The notes beneath the pieces are model-generated. The model ran no database searches. It worked only from the letters and a program-made list of their open reading frames with translations, and was not told the origin of the DNA. From Deltaproteobacteria bacterium (GTDB taxonomy: Bacteria; JAEEML01): a stretch of DNA of 49,416 nucleotides. The DNA lies in assembly GCA_016283195.1 (NCBI GenBank), contig JAEEML010000004.1, forward strand, positions 1-49,416, read 5' to 3'. Positions 36,615 to 44,225 of the stretch are shown here, in pieces (the stretch's first letter is position 1; every line of letters begins with the position of its first letter). Made by a program: the position numbers and the translations under genes.

Positions 36615-37277
36615 CTACTTCCAAGAGCCATCGTTTACCTTAACTTCATGGGTGGAATCTTGAGCGCTGCCAGCCATGGAACCGCCTAAAACCTGCACTT
36701 TATAACGGTTGCTGCTGGCTTTGCCGGCAATATTGGTTAGAGTTGCTCCAGCCGGTAATTTTATTGGTGTTTCAGTAACAATTTCAGTGTTTTCCCGGCA
36801 AATATTCCCTTCACAGACTAGACCTTCGGCGCATTTATTTTGCTCATCGCAAGCTTCGCCTTTACCTCGCGGGTTGCTTGCTTTTAGGACACACTTCTTG
36901 TTTTGGCAGGTATAGTTGTCTTGGCAATCAGTATCGTTTTTGCAAGGTTTTTGGCAAATGCCGTCCAGGCATTCAAGGCCGCTTTCGCAGAGTATTTTAA
37001 GATCGCAGCTTTCGCCGTTTTTGCTCCTTGGTGTGGTATTTTTTACGCAGCGCTCATCTAGGCAGGAGGAATCATTAGGACAATCGCTGTTATCTTGGCA
37101 AACTTTTCGGCAAATGCCGTTTTCGCATAATAGGCCGGGCATACAGTCATGCTCGGCATCGCACTGGTCACCCAGTTGCCCGGTATTGCTTGGAGGCACA
37201 GGCTTATCCGGGCAACCAGTAAGCATGGTTAGAGCAACAATGGAGGGAGCAAGAATCAGGCGGGGGAAGAGTTTCAT
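36615..37277 (-). CDS. Cys-rich lipoprotein of cassette 1
   Basis: The start at 37277 (after 'gaggtg') gives a lipoprotein signal with lipobox LTGC; a longer frame from 37331 is rejected. The 220-residue product has three or four disulfide modules like 'CENGICRKVCQDNSDCPNDS' and ends in a conserved ~45-residue tail ('LPAGATLTNIAGKASSNRYK', then 'VQVLGGSMAGS' and 'VNDGSWK'). The same tail ends the cassette 2 lipoprotein at 44226-44882. The modules resemble those in the 5950-8421 protein. The tail, being the most conserved part, may be what contacts the partner or envelope. Function is unknown. Confidence 0.82.
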   Translation of the reverse strand: MKLFPRLILAPSIVALTMLTGCPDKPVPPSNTGQLGDQCDAEHDCMPGLLCENGICRKVCQDNSDCPNDSSCLDERCVKNTTPRSKNGESCDLKILCESGLECLDGICQKPCKNDTDCQDNYTCQNKKCVLKASNPRGKGEACDEQNKCAEGLVCEGNICRENTEIVTETPIKLPAGATLTNIAGKASSNRYKVQVLGGSMAGSAQDSTHEVKVNDGSWK

Positions 37278-37318
37278 TCTGCACCTCAAACTTGGTAAGG
37301 CGAACCGATTTTCGCGCT

Positions 37319-37365
37319 TAGGTCTTTTCAAGACCTAATATACAGGCTAGCCTGTAAAATTTGAA
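37319..37365 (-). promoter_or_regulatory. Candidate promoter and two palindromes upstream of cassette 1
   Basis: On the minus strand TTCAAA (37360-37365), a 17-bp spacer and TATATT (37337-37342) form a promoter-like pair. The spacer and the edge of the -10 box contain a perfect 16-bp palindrome TACAGGCTAGCCTGTA (37341-37356). Next to it, TAGGTCTT/AAGACCTA (37319-37326 with 37330-37337) forms a perfect 8-bp dyad at the expected transcript start. A regulator bound to either would block or activate this promoter. Confidence 0.5.
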
Positions 37366-37411
37366 AAAATTTGCGCAATGTCTTCGGAGGAAACTCTGTG
37401 AAGATGGCGGG

Positions 37412-38038
37412 TTACAATAAGCGATAACGCATTTTATTGAGCTGAGCTCTGGCGGCCGGCGACCAGGTAGTGCTGCTATTGGCTACCGGCGACATGACAT
37501 AAGAAGAAGCATAATCATCGTGCTCAACATAAAAAAGATGCGCCAGTTCATGTTGCAAAGTGGAAACAAGCCGCGTCGAATTTAAGAGCGATTCAGTGGA
37601 AAGCGCTATAATTACAAGGTTTTTTTGTGGATAGGCCAGGCCGGCGACATCCAGCCACTCATGATCGCTCTTAATGGCTTGCGGATTTCCGGAAAGTATT
37701 ACCGTAAAATGGCCGGGGCGCTTAGGCGATATTTTGTGCTCTTCACCTATGGGGAGAGGGTGCACTTTAAAGGAATCTATAGTGAAATTTATGCCGGCGG
37801 CTTGAAATTGCTCAAAACTTTCGCTAACAGCGGCTAAAATAACCTCCTGTTGTGAAAAGGCGCTATCACTTATTATATCAACTTTAATGTTCACCGGCTT
37901 ATACGGATTGGCCCAGAGAGAGGCAACTTTGCTGCTGACTATGGCTGAATAGCGTCCGCCGGCCATAAAAGTATCCAGTGTATAAAGGAGCAAGAGCAAA
38001 AGCCCAAAAAAGAAAGTGTGTTGCATTAGCCTTTTCAT
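37412..38038 (-). CDS. Membrane-anchored metzincin-like zinc metalloprotease
   Basis: The 208-residue protein has a single N-terminal hydrophobic helix (residues 8-25) acting as anchor or signal. The zinc motif is 'HELAHLFYVEH' (H163, E164, H167, H173), that is HExxHxxxxxH as in metzincins. It is followed nine residues later by 'VMSP', a plausible Met-turn (M182). The usual Gly of HExxHxxGxxH is Tyr here. Family assignment (matrixin- or archaemetzincin-like) is uncertain. It would cleave proteins at the envelope. The gene stands alone, divergent from 38210-39703, with a cassette transcript below it. Confidence 0.75.
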   Translation of the reverse strand: MKRLMQHTFFFGLLLLLLYTLDTFMAGGRYSAIVSSKVASLWANPYKPVNIKVDIISDSAFSQQEVILAAVSESFEQFQAAGINFTIDSFKVHPLPIGEEHKISPKRPGHFTVILSGNPQAIKSDHEWLDVAGLAYPQKNLVIIALSTESLLNSTRLVSTLQHELAHLFYVEHDDYASSYVMSPVANSSTTWSPAARAQLNKMRYRLL

Positions 38039-38209
38039 GATCTACTCCAATGTAGGTCTAAATGCCACTTTTCAGCTTATACAACTACAAGAATATAGCA
38101 AATAAATAGCGATTTTTTTATAAAGTAGTTGAAAATTACCCTGTTTTTTGTCAGATAGCAAAGGACATTTGGCAATTGGCTGCTTTATGATAAGTGGAAG
38201 TGTGTCAAC

Positions 38210-39703
38210 ATGAAAATTATAAAAAAGGCACCTCATATTTTACTTTTTTGCTGCTCTTTCCTGCTGCTCACATCTTGCGGCGGCACCACCTTGGCCCAGC
38301 ATCATGCTAATGTTTATCGGGCCATGGAAAGAGAAGATTGGCCGGGTGCCAAAATCTATGTCGAAAACAATAAAAAAAGCATGTACGATAAGCAAAATGC
38401 CAAATTGCTTTATCAACTGGATAAAGGCTATTTTGCCCAGCATTCCGGCGAACATCAAGAGGCCGCCGCAAATTATGAAAAAGCAGTGGAAATAATAGAT
38501 GATTTATGGACTAAATCCATCCGCAAAGAAATTGGTGCAGCCACGCGCGGCGAGAAGGTCAAAGACTATGCCGGGACAGATTATGAAAAAGTACTCGCCC
38601 ATATATATGCGGCTATAAATTACGCTCTGGCCGGCGATTTGGAAAACGCCCGCGTGGAAGCCAGGGCTGTGAGCGACCGTTTGCAACAATACAATGATCA
38701 TGCCGGCAAGAAAAATACCTATAAAGACGATGCTTTTGCCCGTTGGTTCAGCGGCTGGCTTTTGGAGTCCGAGGGCGATGAACAGGCCTTTAATGATGCC
38801 AAAATAGATTATGAAACTGCCTATGAAATTTATAGCGCCTCCGCCTATAGCGATATTTATCAGAGAACCGTCCCTGCTTTTGTAACAGAAGATTTGCTTA
38901 GAGCGGCCTCTTATGCCGGTATAGAAGATACTATAAAAAAAATAGTTAAAAAAAATTCAAAAGTTAAGTATCTACCGGCCAATGAATTTAAACAAAAAGG
39001 GCAAATTCTTTTTATCCACCAGGTGGGAATGGCGCCAGAAAAAGAAGAGACGGTAGAAACCACCTCGGTGGCCAGAGAAATTTTGCGCGCCGCCGTAAAT
39101 GACATGGAAGCCGATGGGGAAAATCAAAATTCAATGCGGCAATCGGGCCTTAGTGGCAGTTCTTTTTTAAGCGGCGCTTTTGGGGCGGCTGTCGGGCAGG
39201 CCACTATTGCCTATCCGGTGCTCGTTAATAAGCCATATTCGCTGGTTGGCTCGGAAATTGCAGCTGATGGCCAGGTGGCGGAAACTGTCTTAGTGGAGGA
39301 TATCGAAGCTCTGGCTCACAAAATTTACGCCGAAGAATTGCCCAGGATTAAGCGCCGGGCCATGACCCGCACGGTTATAAAAAATATTATGGCCGGTATC
39401 GCGGCTTATGCCAGTAAATCCATTTTGATTAAGGCCCTTAACTTGAATACTAAGCCCACGGTGGCCGATTTTGCGCTTGGTTATGCTCTGGCCGACAGGG
39501 GTTATTACCATGCCGATATTCGCAGCTGGTTTGTTTTGCCCGCTAAATTAAGAGCCGCTAAATTATATCTTGATCCGGGTACTTACACGCTAACGGTGAA
39601 TTATAAAAACCACAGCGGCGCGGTTGTTAAAACCAAAACTTTTGCCGATATTAAGGTAAAAGCCGGGCAGTATATTGTGCTTAGCGACAGAACAGTAAAT
39701 TAA
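38210..39703 (+). CDS. TPR-containing lipoprotein (COG3014-like)
   Basis: The 497-residue product has a lipoprotein signal (lipobox LTSC). Residues ~30-220 contain TPR-like helices ('QLDKGYFAQHSGEHQEAAANY', 'AINYALAGDLENARVEARAV'), matching the N-terminal half of COG3014 lipoproteins. The C-terminal half has 'GQILFIHQVGMAP', a Gly/Ala-rich hydrophobic stretch near residue 320 ('SGAFGAAVGQATIAYPVLVN') and a beta-rich end ('DPGTYTLTVNYKNHSG'). The family is uncharacterised and found in diderm envelopes. The last four bases overlap the 3' end of tilS on the other strand. Confidence 0.75.
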   Translation: MKIIKKAPHILLFCCSFLLLTSCGGTTLAQHHANVYRAMEREDWPGAKIYVENNKKSMYDKQNAKLLYQLDKGYFAQHSGEHQEAAANYEKAVEIIDDLWTKSIRKEIGAATRGEKVKDYAGTDYEKVLAHIYAAINYALAGDLENARVEARAVSDRLQQYNDHAGKKNTYKDDAFARWFSGWLLESEGDEQAFNDAKIDYETAYEIYSASAYSDIYQRTVPAFVTEDLLRAASYAGIEDTIKKIVKKNSKVKYLPANEFKQKGQILFIHQVGMAPEKEETVETTSVAREILRAAVNDMEADGENQNSMRQSGLSGSSFLSGAFGAAVGQATIAYPVLVNKPYSLVGSEIAADGQVAETVLVEDIEALAHKIYAEELPRIKRRAMTRTVIKNIMAGIAAYASKSILIKALNLNTKPTVADFALGYALADRGYYHADIRSWFVLPAKLRAAKLYLDPGTYTLTVNYKNHSGAVVKTKTFADIKVKAGQYIVLSDRTVN

Positions 39704-41148
39704 ATTATCTCTTCGGCTTTTTTGGTTTCTTCGGCTTTTTCGGCCTGGAGCTCTTGATAATAATAAATAGCTAAAATTTTTTGGGTTTCCGGCCGGCATA
39801 AAGCAAGCGCACTGCGACGCACGCCCACTATCCAGAGCGGATTTTCGTCTGCATCACATAGAAGTAATTTTTGTGCCCGCTCAGCCGGGGGAATTTTGGC
39901 ATCGGAGAGTATTTTATTTACTTTAACCGGCTTTTTATGGCCCAGTACGGGCAGCGCCAGATTAGCTGGTAAAAGGTCGATTTTAAGTGGCCAGGTGATT
40001 TCCTCTGCGGCCACATATATTAAATTGGCATCACTGGGCGGATTGCTTTTTATTTCTTCCGGCGTAACTTCTTTAATAATAAGCTTGGCATTAGGTAGAT
40101 TATAGCTGCCTGGACCCGGAAGCTTTAGTGTGTTCTGCTGCTTTTGCTCTTCGAATAATTCAGCGATTTTACTAGCTATTTCGCGGCGCTCGGCCAGAAT
40201 CAGCCGGCCGGAGCTTACGGCCAAAACCATATTATCCGCCAGCCACAAGAGGGCGCTTTTAGCGGTAGCCGCTTTAATAAACTCTGCCACTTGCTCAAAG
40301 GAAGGCTGGTAATAATGATTAAGAACTTTTTGAATAGCCAGGCGGGCTACCCGCCTTTGCATGGCCAAATGGAGCTTTTGAAAGTCACATTGGCTTAAAG
40401 TTAGGGGATTATAATTTTGAGCCAGCCGATTAAAGGCCGCCTCGGCCTCTTTGGCCATATAATCTTCTTCGGCGGCAATAATTTGCCCGGAGCGCACCAG
40501 CATAGGTCTTACATCGCGGCCGGCAAATTCCGCCCAGAGGGGCAGTAGTTTTAGTCTAAAGCGATTCCTTAAATAATCCAAATGGTTATTTGAAGAGTCA
40601 CGCACCGGTGAGACCCCTTTGGCGCGGCAATATTCTTCAATTTCTTCGCGGCGCATGGCAAGTAACGGGCGGATAAAGTGCCCTCTTTTGGGGGGAATAC
40701 CGGAAAGGCCCAAGGGGCCGCTGCCGCGCGTTAAATTGATTAAGAGTGTTTCGGCTACATCGTCGGCTTGATGAGCAATAGCCACCAGGTCAAAACCCTC
40801 TTTTTTAAATATAGAATCTATTAATTTGTAACGTAAATCGCGGGCGCGCTCCTGGAGAGCCGGCCCATGCTGCATATTTAGCTTGCCGGTGTAAAACTCG
40901 GCGCCATGCTGTTTGGCCAAATCAGCTACAAATAATGTTTCGCTTGGGGATTCCGGGCGGAGACCATGATCGACATAAATAGCTGCCAGGCGCTTTATAG
41001 CCAGTTTTTGGCGCAAGGCCGAGAAAAGGAGGAAAAGAGCACAAGAATCTGGCCCCCCGCTGACAGCTACTAATACAGAGCTGCCCGGGGGAACCAGTTC
41101 ATGGCTGGCTATAAAGTCTCTAGCCCGCTCTTCAAAGGACGCTGCCAC
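39700..41148 (-). CDS. tilS: tRNA(Ile)-lysidine synthase TilS
   Basis: TilS modifies C34 of tRNA-Ile(CAU) to lysidine, which changes its reading from AUG to AUA, an essential step. The 482-residue protein has the PP-loop 'SGGPDS' (residues 30-35), 'AIYVDHGLRPES', 'IAHQADDVAETLLINLTRGSG', 'GLSGIPPKRG' and 'IRPLLAMRREEIEEYCRAKG', plus the TilS C-terminal domains. The start is a GTG (41146-41148), the only usable one, with 'gaggag' just upstream; it overlaps the preceding gene's TAG by one base. The last four bases overlap the converging 38210-39703 gene. Confidence 0.95.
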   Translation of the reverse strand: MAASFEERARDFIASHELVPPGSSVLVAVSGGPDSCALFLLFSALRQKLAIKRLAAIYVDHGLRPESPSETLFVADLAKQHGAEFYTGKLNMQHGPALQERARDLRYKLIDSIFKKEGFDLVAIAHQADDVAETLLINLTRGSGPLGLSGIPPKRGHFIRPLLAMRREEIEEYCRAKGVSPVRDSSNNHLDYLRNRFRLKLLPLWAEFAGRDVRPMLVRSGQIIAAEEDYMAKEAEAAFNRLAQNYNPLTLSQCDFQKLHLAMQRRVARLAIQKVLNHYYQPSFEQVAEFIKAATAKSALLWLADNMVLAVSSGRLILAERREIASKIAELFEEQKQQNTLKLPGPGSYNLPNAKLIIKEVTPEEIKSNPPSDANLIYVAAEEITWPLKIDLLPANLALPVLGHKKPVKVNKILSDAKIPPAERAQKLLLCDADENPLWIVGVRRSALALCRPETQKILAIYYYQELQAEKAEETKKAEEII

Positions 41149-41459
41149 TACTCCTCGGCGGCTTTCTTTTTGAGCGAAGCTATGATTCTGGATTTGGCGG
41201 TAATGGGTTTTAATTGCCCCCGCATCTCCAGAGCGCGGCGCTCGATAGCTCTGATCTGGGCGACAGCTTCTGCCGGCATCCCGGGTAGCTCGTCCATCAT
41301 GGTCAGTTCAGCGCTACCGTCTAGCGTGGTTCCGCTGCGCATGCGTACAACATGCTCTTCTTGTGGCTCCAGCATTAAGAGTTCGTCACTATCTTTTTTG
41401 ACTTTCGTCCTAGTGCGAACTTTAGTGCTGGTGGCCGTCTGCACTGTTTGTCTCGTCAT
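41148..41459 (-). CDS. Small hypothetical protein upstream of tilS
   Basis: The start is set at ATG 41457-41459, preceded by 'gggagga'; the frame stays open to 41618, but the extra residues look like untranslated leader. The 103-residue product is basic at the N-terminus ('TKVRTRTKVKK') and helical at the C-terminus ('EAVAQIRAIERRALEMRGQL'), with no signal peptide or known motif. It ends in TAG overlapping the tilS GTG, so it is translationally coupled to tilS. I do not recognise a family. Confidence 0.6.
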   Translation of the reverse strand: MTRQTVQTATSTKVRTRTKVKKDSDELLMLEPQEEHVVRMRSGTTLDGSAELTMMDELPGMPAEAVAQIRAIERRALEMRGQLKPITAKSRIIASLKKKAAEE

Positions 41460-41684
41460 GACAAATATTCCTCCCGCCGGCCGCTTTCTGAGAACAGACT
41501 CAAAAGTCCGGCTCCGGATACTTTCGCATATTATCACAAAATAGCAATTTTTTGGCACTACTCTTTGTGATTTCTTATAAAATATCTTAAGTTGCATTAG
41601 CTTATTGCCAACCGGCAAGTGGTGCTTACTATTAGGGGGCCATGGACGGACTAAAAGCAGTCAGCCCGGTTAAGGGAGGAAAAA

Positions 41685-42647
41685 ATGGCACAGGATTATT
41701 ATAAAACACTTGGCGTGGAAAAAAATGCCAGCGCCGATGAGATTAAAAAAGCCTATAGAAAACTGGCAATGAAATACCACCCCGACCGCGTGCCGGAGGC
41801 TAAAAAAGCCGAAGCGGAAGCCAAATTTAAGGAAATCAGCGAGGCTTATGCCGTGCTCTCCGATGATAAAAAGCGCCAGCAATATGATACCTTCGGCTCC
41901 GATAACTTTAGCCAGCACTTTAGCCAGCAGGATATCTTTAACAATGCTGATTTCAGCTTCTTGGGTGACCTTTTTGGCGGCGGCGGCAGTGATATTTTTA
42001 GCCGCCTTTTCGGCGGTATGGGCGGCTCCGGCCGGCGGGTAAATATCAATTTTGGTGGCGGAGGCGGCGATATATTCAGCTCCTTTAGTGGCGGCGGTTT
42101 TGGCTCTTCGGGGCGGGGAAACGCCGCCGGCTTTGGTCAGGAAGGGCGCAGTCAAAACAGTGCCACTACCGCCACTTTGGCTATCTCTTTTGAAGAGGCC
42201 GCTTTAGGCGCCGAAAAGTCTCTCACCATAAAAGATACGGCCGGCGGGCAAAGAACCATCAAAGTAAAAATCCCAGCCGGTATCGAAAGCGGGCAAAAGC
42301 TCAGAGTAAAAGGCAGCGGCGGGCGGCCGGATATGTATTTGGAAATAAATGTGCAAAAAAGCCCGATTTTTACCCGCGAGGGCAATAATGTCCATGTGCA
42401 AGTTAGAGCCTCTATTTGGGATCTTATCCTTGGCGGCGGAGTGGAAGTGCCGCTCATTGGCGCTCCGGGGCGGCGTATCAAGATAAAAGCCGGTACTCAG
42501 CCGGGTACGGTAATGCGCCTCGCCGGGCTGGGGATTGCGCCCAAGAGCGCGAGCCCCGGCGATTTGCTCGTGACTATAGAGGCGGCTATCCCGCCGCTTA
42601 GTGCGGAGCAAACGGAACTTTGTAAGAAGATAAGGGATAATAATTAA
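41685..42647 (+). CDS. cbpA: DnaJ-like co-chaperone without zinc finger (CbpA type)
   Basis: The 320-residue protein has an N-terminal J domain (residues 4-70) with the HPD motif at 32-34 that stimulates DnaK ATPase. A Gly/Phe-rich linker follows ('[19 protein letters not shown]'), then two C-terminal peptide-binding beta domains ('[18 protein letters not shown]', '[19 protein letters not shown]'). The CxxCxGxG zinc finger of DnaJ is missing, which makes it a class B/CbpA-type partner of DnaK. It begins after 'ggagga'. The last four bases overlap the converging HTH gene. No heat-shock promoter or CIRCE element is obvious upstream. Confidence 0.9.
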   Translation: MAQDYYKTLGVEKNASADEIKKAYRKLAMKYHPDRVPEAKKAEAEAKFKEISEAYAVLSDDKKRQQYDTFGSDNFSQHFSQQDIFNNADFSFLGDLFGGGGSDIFSRLFGGMGGSGRRVNINFGGGGGDIFSSFSGGGFGSSGRGNAAGFGQEGRSQNSATTATLAISFEEAALGAEKSLTIKDTAGGQRTIKVKIPAGIESGQKLRVKGSGGRPDMYLEINVQKSPIFTREGNNVHVQVRASIWDLILGGGVEVPLIGAPGRRIKIKAGTQPGTVMRLAGLGIAPKSASPGDLLVTIEAAIPPLSAEQTELCKKIRDNN

Positions 42648-43288
42648 ATTTTTTCAAGCAGATCCTCCATGTCGCAGCCTAACGCCAGGGAAAGTTTATA
42701 AATCGTCTGCGCCTGAGCTTTGTCGATGTCGTTTACTCTCTGCTCATAAAGCTGGATGGAGTGCAGCCCCACTCCCGATGCAGCCGATAGTTCCGACTGG
42801 GAAAAGCCCCTGTTTGGGCGGATATTTTTCAAATTCGTGCTGATAGAGCGCTCCGCAATTTTTTTATCCATCGCCTCGATAAAAGCGGTTATGTCCATTT
42901 CGTGATAGACGCTATACATTTTTATTATCTCGGAAAGCGGAACTTTGCCGAAAATTGCCTTAAAACTCTTTGCCGCCTGCCACTGATACTGCGCCAAAGC
43001 CTAGCCTGCCCAGTATTCAGGCGATCGGTTTGGCGAGAACACAGCTTCCGGAAGCTTACGGCCCGGATCGACCTTTTCAACAATGGAGCGAACAAGTTCA
43101 ATTCCCGATTTTCCGGCGATAACCGAAGGGTTTCCACGGCCGAATTTGTCGCTTATGCCGGACACAATAAAGAGCTCGGCAAATTCATCTGGTTTGAAGC
43201 CGCAGCTATTTAGCGCATAATCAAAAGCGATTGCCAGCGAGCTTTCTGCACTACCCAAATAAAGTTCACTGTATGCGCGGATCGCCAT
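42644..43288 (-). pseudogene. HTH (XRE) antitoxin-like protein, interrupted by an in-frame amber codon
   Basis: Two frames, 43288-43001 (95 residues) and 42997-42644, lie in the same reading frame and are separated only by a TAG at 43001-43003 plus one codon. Read through, they give ~214 residues: an N-terminal domain ('AFDYALNSCGFKPDEFAELF', 'DKFGRGNP'), a middle 'SPEYWAG[*]ALAQYQWQAAKSF', 'YSVYHEMDI', and a C-terminal helix-turn-helix ('NRGFSQSELSAASGVGLHSI'). In relatives as I recall them, the stop position is a Trp, so TGG to TAG explains it. TAG ends several other genes here, so recoding is unlikely. The gene follows the DUF3990 gene (43340-43971) and may be its antitoxin/repressor. The two halves could still be made separately (TTG at 42995-42997). 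Confidence 0.75.
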
Positions 43289-43339
43289 TTTTCATGCCCT
43301 CCCGGATAATATCCATCACAAAAATACTTTTAGCTACTA

Positions 43340-43971
43340 CTAAATGACGAAGTTCATTTTTATAAGCCGCGCGCGCCTTGGCATACGCGCCGTGTATTTC
43401 TGGTAGTAAGTTTCGCACCTTACTGTTTCAGTACCGGCAAAAGTTAGCTGGCCGAAGGCTTTATCCGAAACGAGGGCATACTGAATGCCGAGTTTTCCCA
43501 GGCGCATCGCTTTTTCCAGGCTTGCCAGCGGCAGAGTGTTGTTGATGAAGTCTCTGGCAAAAGAAAAATAGGAGTCGTCTGCGCGGTAGCCAACGATTAC
43601 ATCAAAAGGAGCGGTATCAATAGCGAAGTTGTTTACAAGATATTCCTTGGCCGCCGCCGCAATTGCGTTTTCCAGCGAAAAATTCTGTTTTGCAGCAAGA
43701 TGGCTAGCCAATTCAGAACATTGTAACATTTGTCCTGCATATCGAGCACTTTAAGCCCGCTTTTTCTTAAACTGTATTTATTGACGAAACCATTGCTGTT
43801 TTCTCTGGAGGCCCACTCTTTGGCAACTTCGATCTCCTTGGTGCAGTAGAATCCCTGCCCGTAGTCGTTGTGTTTTTTCCCGGCTGCAAGAGTTGGTTTC
43901 TCAATGATTTTCGTTGAACCATGGATAAAATCATAATGCGGCTCCAATTTTGTATCACCATAATGATACAA
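43340..43971 (-). pseudogene. DUF3990 (ADP-ribosyltransferase-like) protein, frameshifted
   Basis: The first frame (43971 to ~43680) gives 'YDFIHGSTKIIEKPTLAAGK', then 'HNDYGQGFYCTKEIEVAKEW' and 'CYNVLNWLAILLQNRIF', the N-terminal half of DUF3990 with its 'HGS...GFY.T' signature. The family continues, one frame away, as 'IDTAPFDVIVGYRADDSYFS' and 'FARDFINNTLPLASLEKAMR' down to 43340. The switch falls at a run of five A on the plus strand (43678-43682); one missing base there explains it. DUF3990 is placed among ADP-ribosyltransferase-like folds and is often next to an HTH gene in toxin-antitoxin-like pairs. The start is uncertain: TTG at 43969-43971 or TTG at 43945-43947. A -1 ribosomal shift is possible but no canonical slippery heptamer is present. 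Confidence 0.75.
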
Positions 43972-43993
43972 TTTTTTGTATCATTGTGGTGAT
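43954..43993. promoter_or_regulatory. Long palindrome over the DUF3990 gene start (probable operator)
   Basis: Two 18-bp arms match at 17 of 18 positions (43954-43971 and 43976-43993) around a TTTT centre. Each arm contains TTGTATCAT and GGTGAT. The palindrome covers the first candidate start codon of the DUF3990 gene, the expected place for autorepression by the HTH protein. Confidence 0.65.
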
Positions 43994-44125
43994 ATTTTTG
44001 TCAAACATGGATGCGGATTAGAGGATATAACAATGTGTGCACTTGTTTTTTGCTGGTGCAAAAGCAGCAAAAAACAAATATTTGCGGGAAAAATGCAAAC
44101 TCTATCACATAATATGTCTTTTTAG

Positions 44126-44152
44126 TTGACTCAAAAAAAAAAAAAATAGACT
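44126..44152 (+). promoter_or_regulatory. Promoter of cassette 2 with a poly(A)14 tract in the spacer
   Basis: TTGACT (44126-44131, 5 of 6) is followed by C, fourteen A (44133-44146) and TAGACT (44147-44152, 4 of 6 to TATAAT), a 15-bp spacer. An alternative -10 TAATTT (44152-44157) gives 20 bp. A change of two or three A would bring either to the optimal 17. A dyad GTTAGA/TCTAAC (44160-44165 with 44179-44184) lies at the expected start of the transcript. Confidence 0.6.
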
Positions 44153-44225
44153 AATTTATGTTAGATTGTATCAAAACGTCTAACACTGGCATATTTAAGC
44201 CTTTAAACAGGCCGAGGAGGGCAAG

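Noticed and set aside
38166-38182. TGGCA...TGC resembling a sigma-54 promoter before 38210
   Set aside because: GG and GC are nine bases apart instead of ten and the -24 element is incomplete.
43678-43682. Programmed -1 frameshift in the DUF3990 gene
   Set aside because: No canonical X-XXY-YYZ heptamer or strong following stem-loop; a lost base in the homopolymer is simpler, though not proven.
44183-44200. Another TGGCA...GC pair in the cassette 2 leader
   Set aside because: Wrong spacing and no TTGC; it also lies downstream of the better sigma-70-like promoter.
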